From Kordiimonas gwangyangensis DSM 19435 = JCM 12864 (lineage in GTDB: Bacteria; Pseudomonadota; Alphaproteobacteria; Sphingomonadales; Kordiimonadaceae): a stretch of 64,000 nt of DNA. The stretch lies in contig NZ_AQXF01000001.1 in the NCBI RefSeq assembly GCF_000375545.1, positions 901,617 through 965,616 of the forward strand, given 5' to 3'. The notes below the pieces were generated by a model. That model saw nothing but the letters and a program-made list of their open reading frames with translations. It was not told the DNA's origin and ran no database searches. Of this stretch, positions 63,323 through 64,000 are shown in pieces. Made by a program: the position numbers and the translations under genes. The first letter of the stretch is position 1; the number at the start of each line of letters is the position of its first letter.

Positions 63323-63363
63323 ATTTGCTGATTCGCAGTGTCAATTTAATTGCGGACCTCGCC

Positions 63364-64000
63364 CTAGTGGCGGAAGTGGCGCATGCCGGTGAAGACCATA
63401 GCAAGACCAGCCTCATCTGCCGCTGCAATCACTTCCTCGTCGCGCATGGAACCACCCGGCTGGATGATGGCGGTCGCGCCCGCTTCAGCCGCTGCCAGCA
63501 GGCCGTCCGCGAACGGGAAGAAGGCGTCAGACGCCACCACCGAGCCTTTGGCCAAGCTCTCAGCGTCACCTGCCATCTCAGCGGCTTCACCGGCGCGGAT
63601 GGCGGCAATGCGGCTGCTGTCGCGGCGGTTCATCTGCCCCGCGCCAATGCCAACGGTCATGCCGTCACGCACATAGACGATGGCGTTTGATTTCACATGT
63701 TTGCCAACCTGGAAGGCGAACAGCATGTCCTTAAGCTCAGCATCCGTGGGCGCGCGTTTCGTGACGACCTTGAGGTCATCAAGGCTCACCCGGCCCGTAT
63801 CGCGGTTCTGCACCAGATAGCCGCCCGCAACGGACTTGACCATTTTCGCGGCTTGCGTCGGCTCTGCGAGGCCGCCGGTGGTCAGGAGGCGCAGGTTTTT
63901 CTTCGCGCCAATGATGGCTTTGGCCTCATCGGTCACTTCCGGCGCGATGATCACCTCGGTGAAGACCTTGATGATCTCTTCCGCCGTTTCAGCGTCCAGC
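63364..64000 (-). CDS. purH: PurH, C-terminal part (AICAR formyltransferase/IMP cyclohydrolase)
   Basis: Cut by the window edge; only the last ~211 residues are seen. They contain the AICAR transformylase region: [49 protein letters not shown] and [32 protein letters not shown] at the C-terminus. Catalyses the last two steps of IMP synthesis. No sign of damage in the visible part. Confidence 0.97.
   Translation of the reverse strand, partial: LDAETAEEIIKVFTEVIIAPEVTDEAKAIIGAKKNLRLLTTGGLAEPTQAAKMVKSVAGGYLVQNRDTGRVSLDDLKVVTKRAPTDAELKDMLFAFQVGKHVKSNAIVYVRDGMTVGIGAGQMNRRDSSRIAAIRAGEAAEMAGDAESLAKGSVVASDAFFPFADGLLAAAEAGATAIIQPGGSMRDEEVIAAADEAGLAMVFTGMRHFRH

Overview
The window is bacterial chromosome from an alphaproteobacterium, close to the Kordiimonadales/Sneathiellales grade (inference). 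Evidence: hisBHAFE lies head to head with hslVU; there is a 1,600-residue NAD-glutamate dehydrogenase; a LexA box of the alphaproteobacterial GAAC-N7-GAAC type is present; core genes are GC-rich and closely packed with many ATGA overlaps. A core block (about 20.04-64 kb) flanks a more AT-rich accessory block (1 to about 20.03 kb) whose right end lies inside a truncated comM gene. No integrase, transposase, rRNA or CRISPR array was seen.

Accessory block, left part (0-9.1 kb): a lysozyme-RTX fusion converges on a seven-gene minus-strand operon encoding a His-Xaa-Ser (Hxs) system. In transcription order it has a ComEC-like metallo-beta-lactamase-fold lipoprotein, HxsD, two radical SAM maturases (HxsB, HxsC), the His-Xaa-Ser repeat protein HxsA with two peptidoglycan-binding domains, a small Hxs-associated membrane protein, and a MauG-like di-haem protein. 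Almost all junctions overlap. This is a predicted post-translational modification system of unknown product, and it looks directed at the cell envelope. Next come an SOS-regulated SRAP gene and a DEDDh exonuclease cassette (9.1-11.7 kb).

Accessory block, right part (11.8-19.8 kb): a probable Pycsar-type anti-phage locus. It has a cyclic-nucleotide-binding four-helix membrane effector, a CapW/BrxR-like WYL repressor, a tandem class III cyclase that seems to form one composite active site, and a translationally coupled E2-like cysteine-rich protein. A palindrome sits on the divergent promoter. Beside it is a three-gene cassette: an unknown membrane protein, an archaeosine-synthase-like (ArcS/DUF5591-like) protein and a TGT-like transglycosylase. 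This may be a 7-deazaguanine nucleic-acid modification system and is the least described part of the window.

Core block: AraC-family membrane regulator, subtilisin autotransporter lipoprotein, M23 lipoprotein, hisBHAFE, hslVU, HIT protein, a short Trm112-family gene, a Lon-N-domain protein, CnoX-like thioredoxin, prolyl-tRNA editing protein, tRNA-Gly(GCC), SlyX, DUF1289 protein, acyl-CoA ligase, the large GDH, a LysR/glutathionyl-hydroquinone reductase/pirin group, further regulators, an ECF sigma operon, infC with an AUA start, thrS, nth, lipoproteins, an M20 peptidase, a lysine/histidine-rich repeat protein, GNAT and HIT proteins, a DUF3800 gene in an AT-rich insert, and the 3' end of purH at the right edge.
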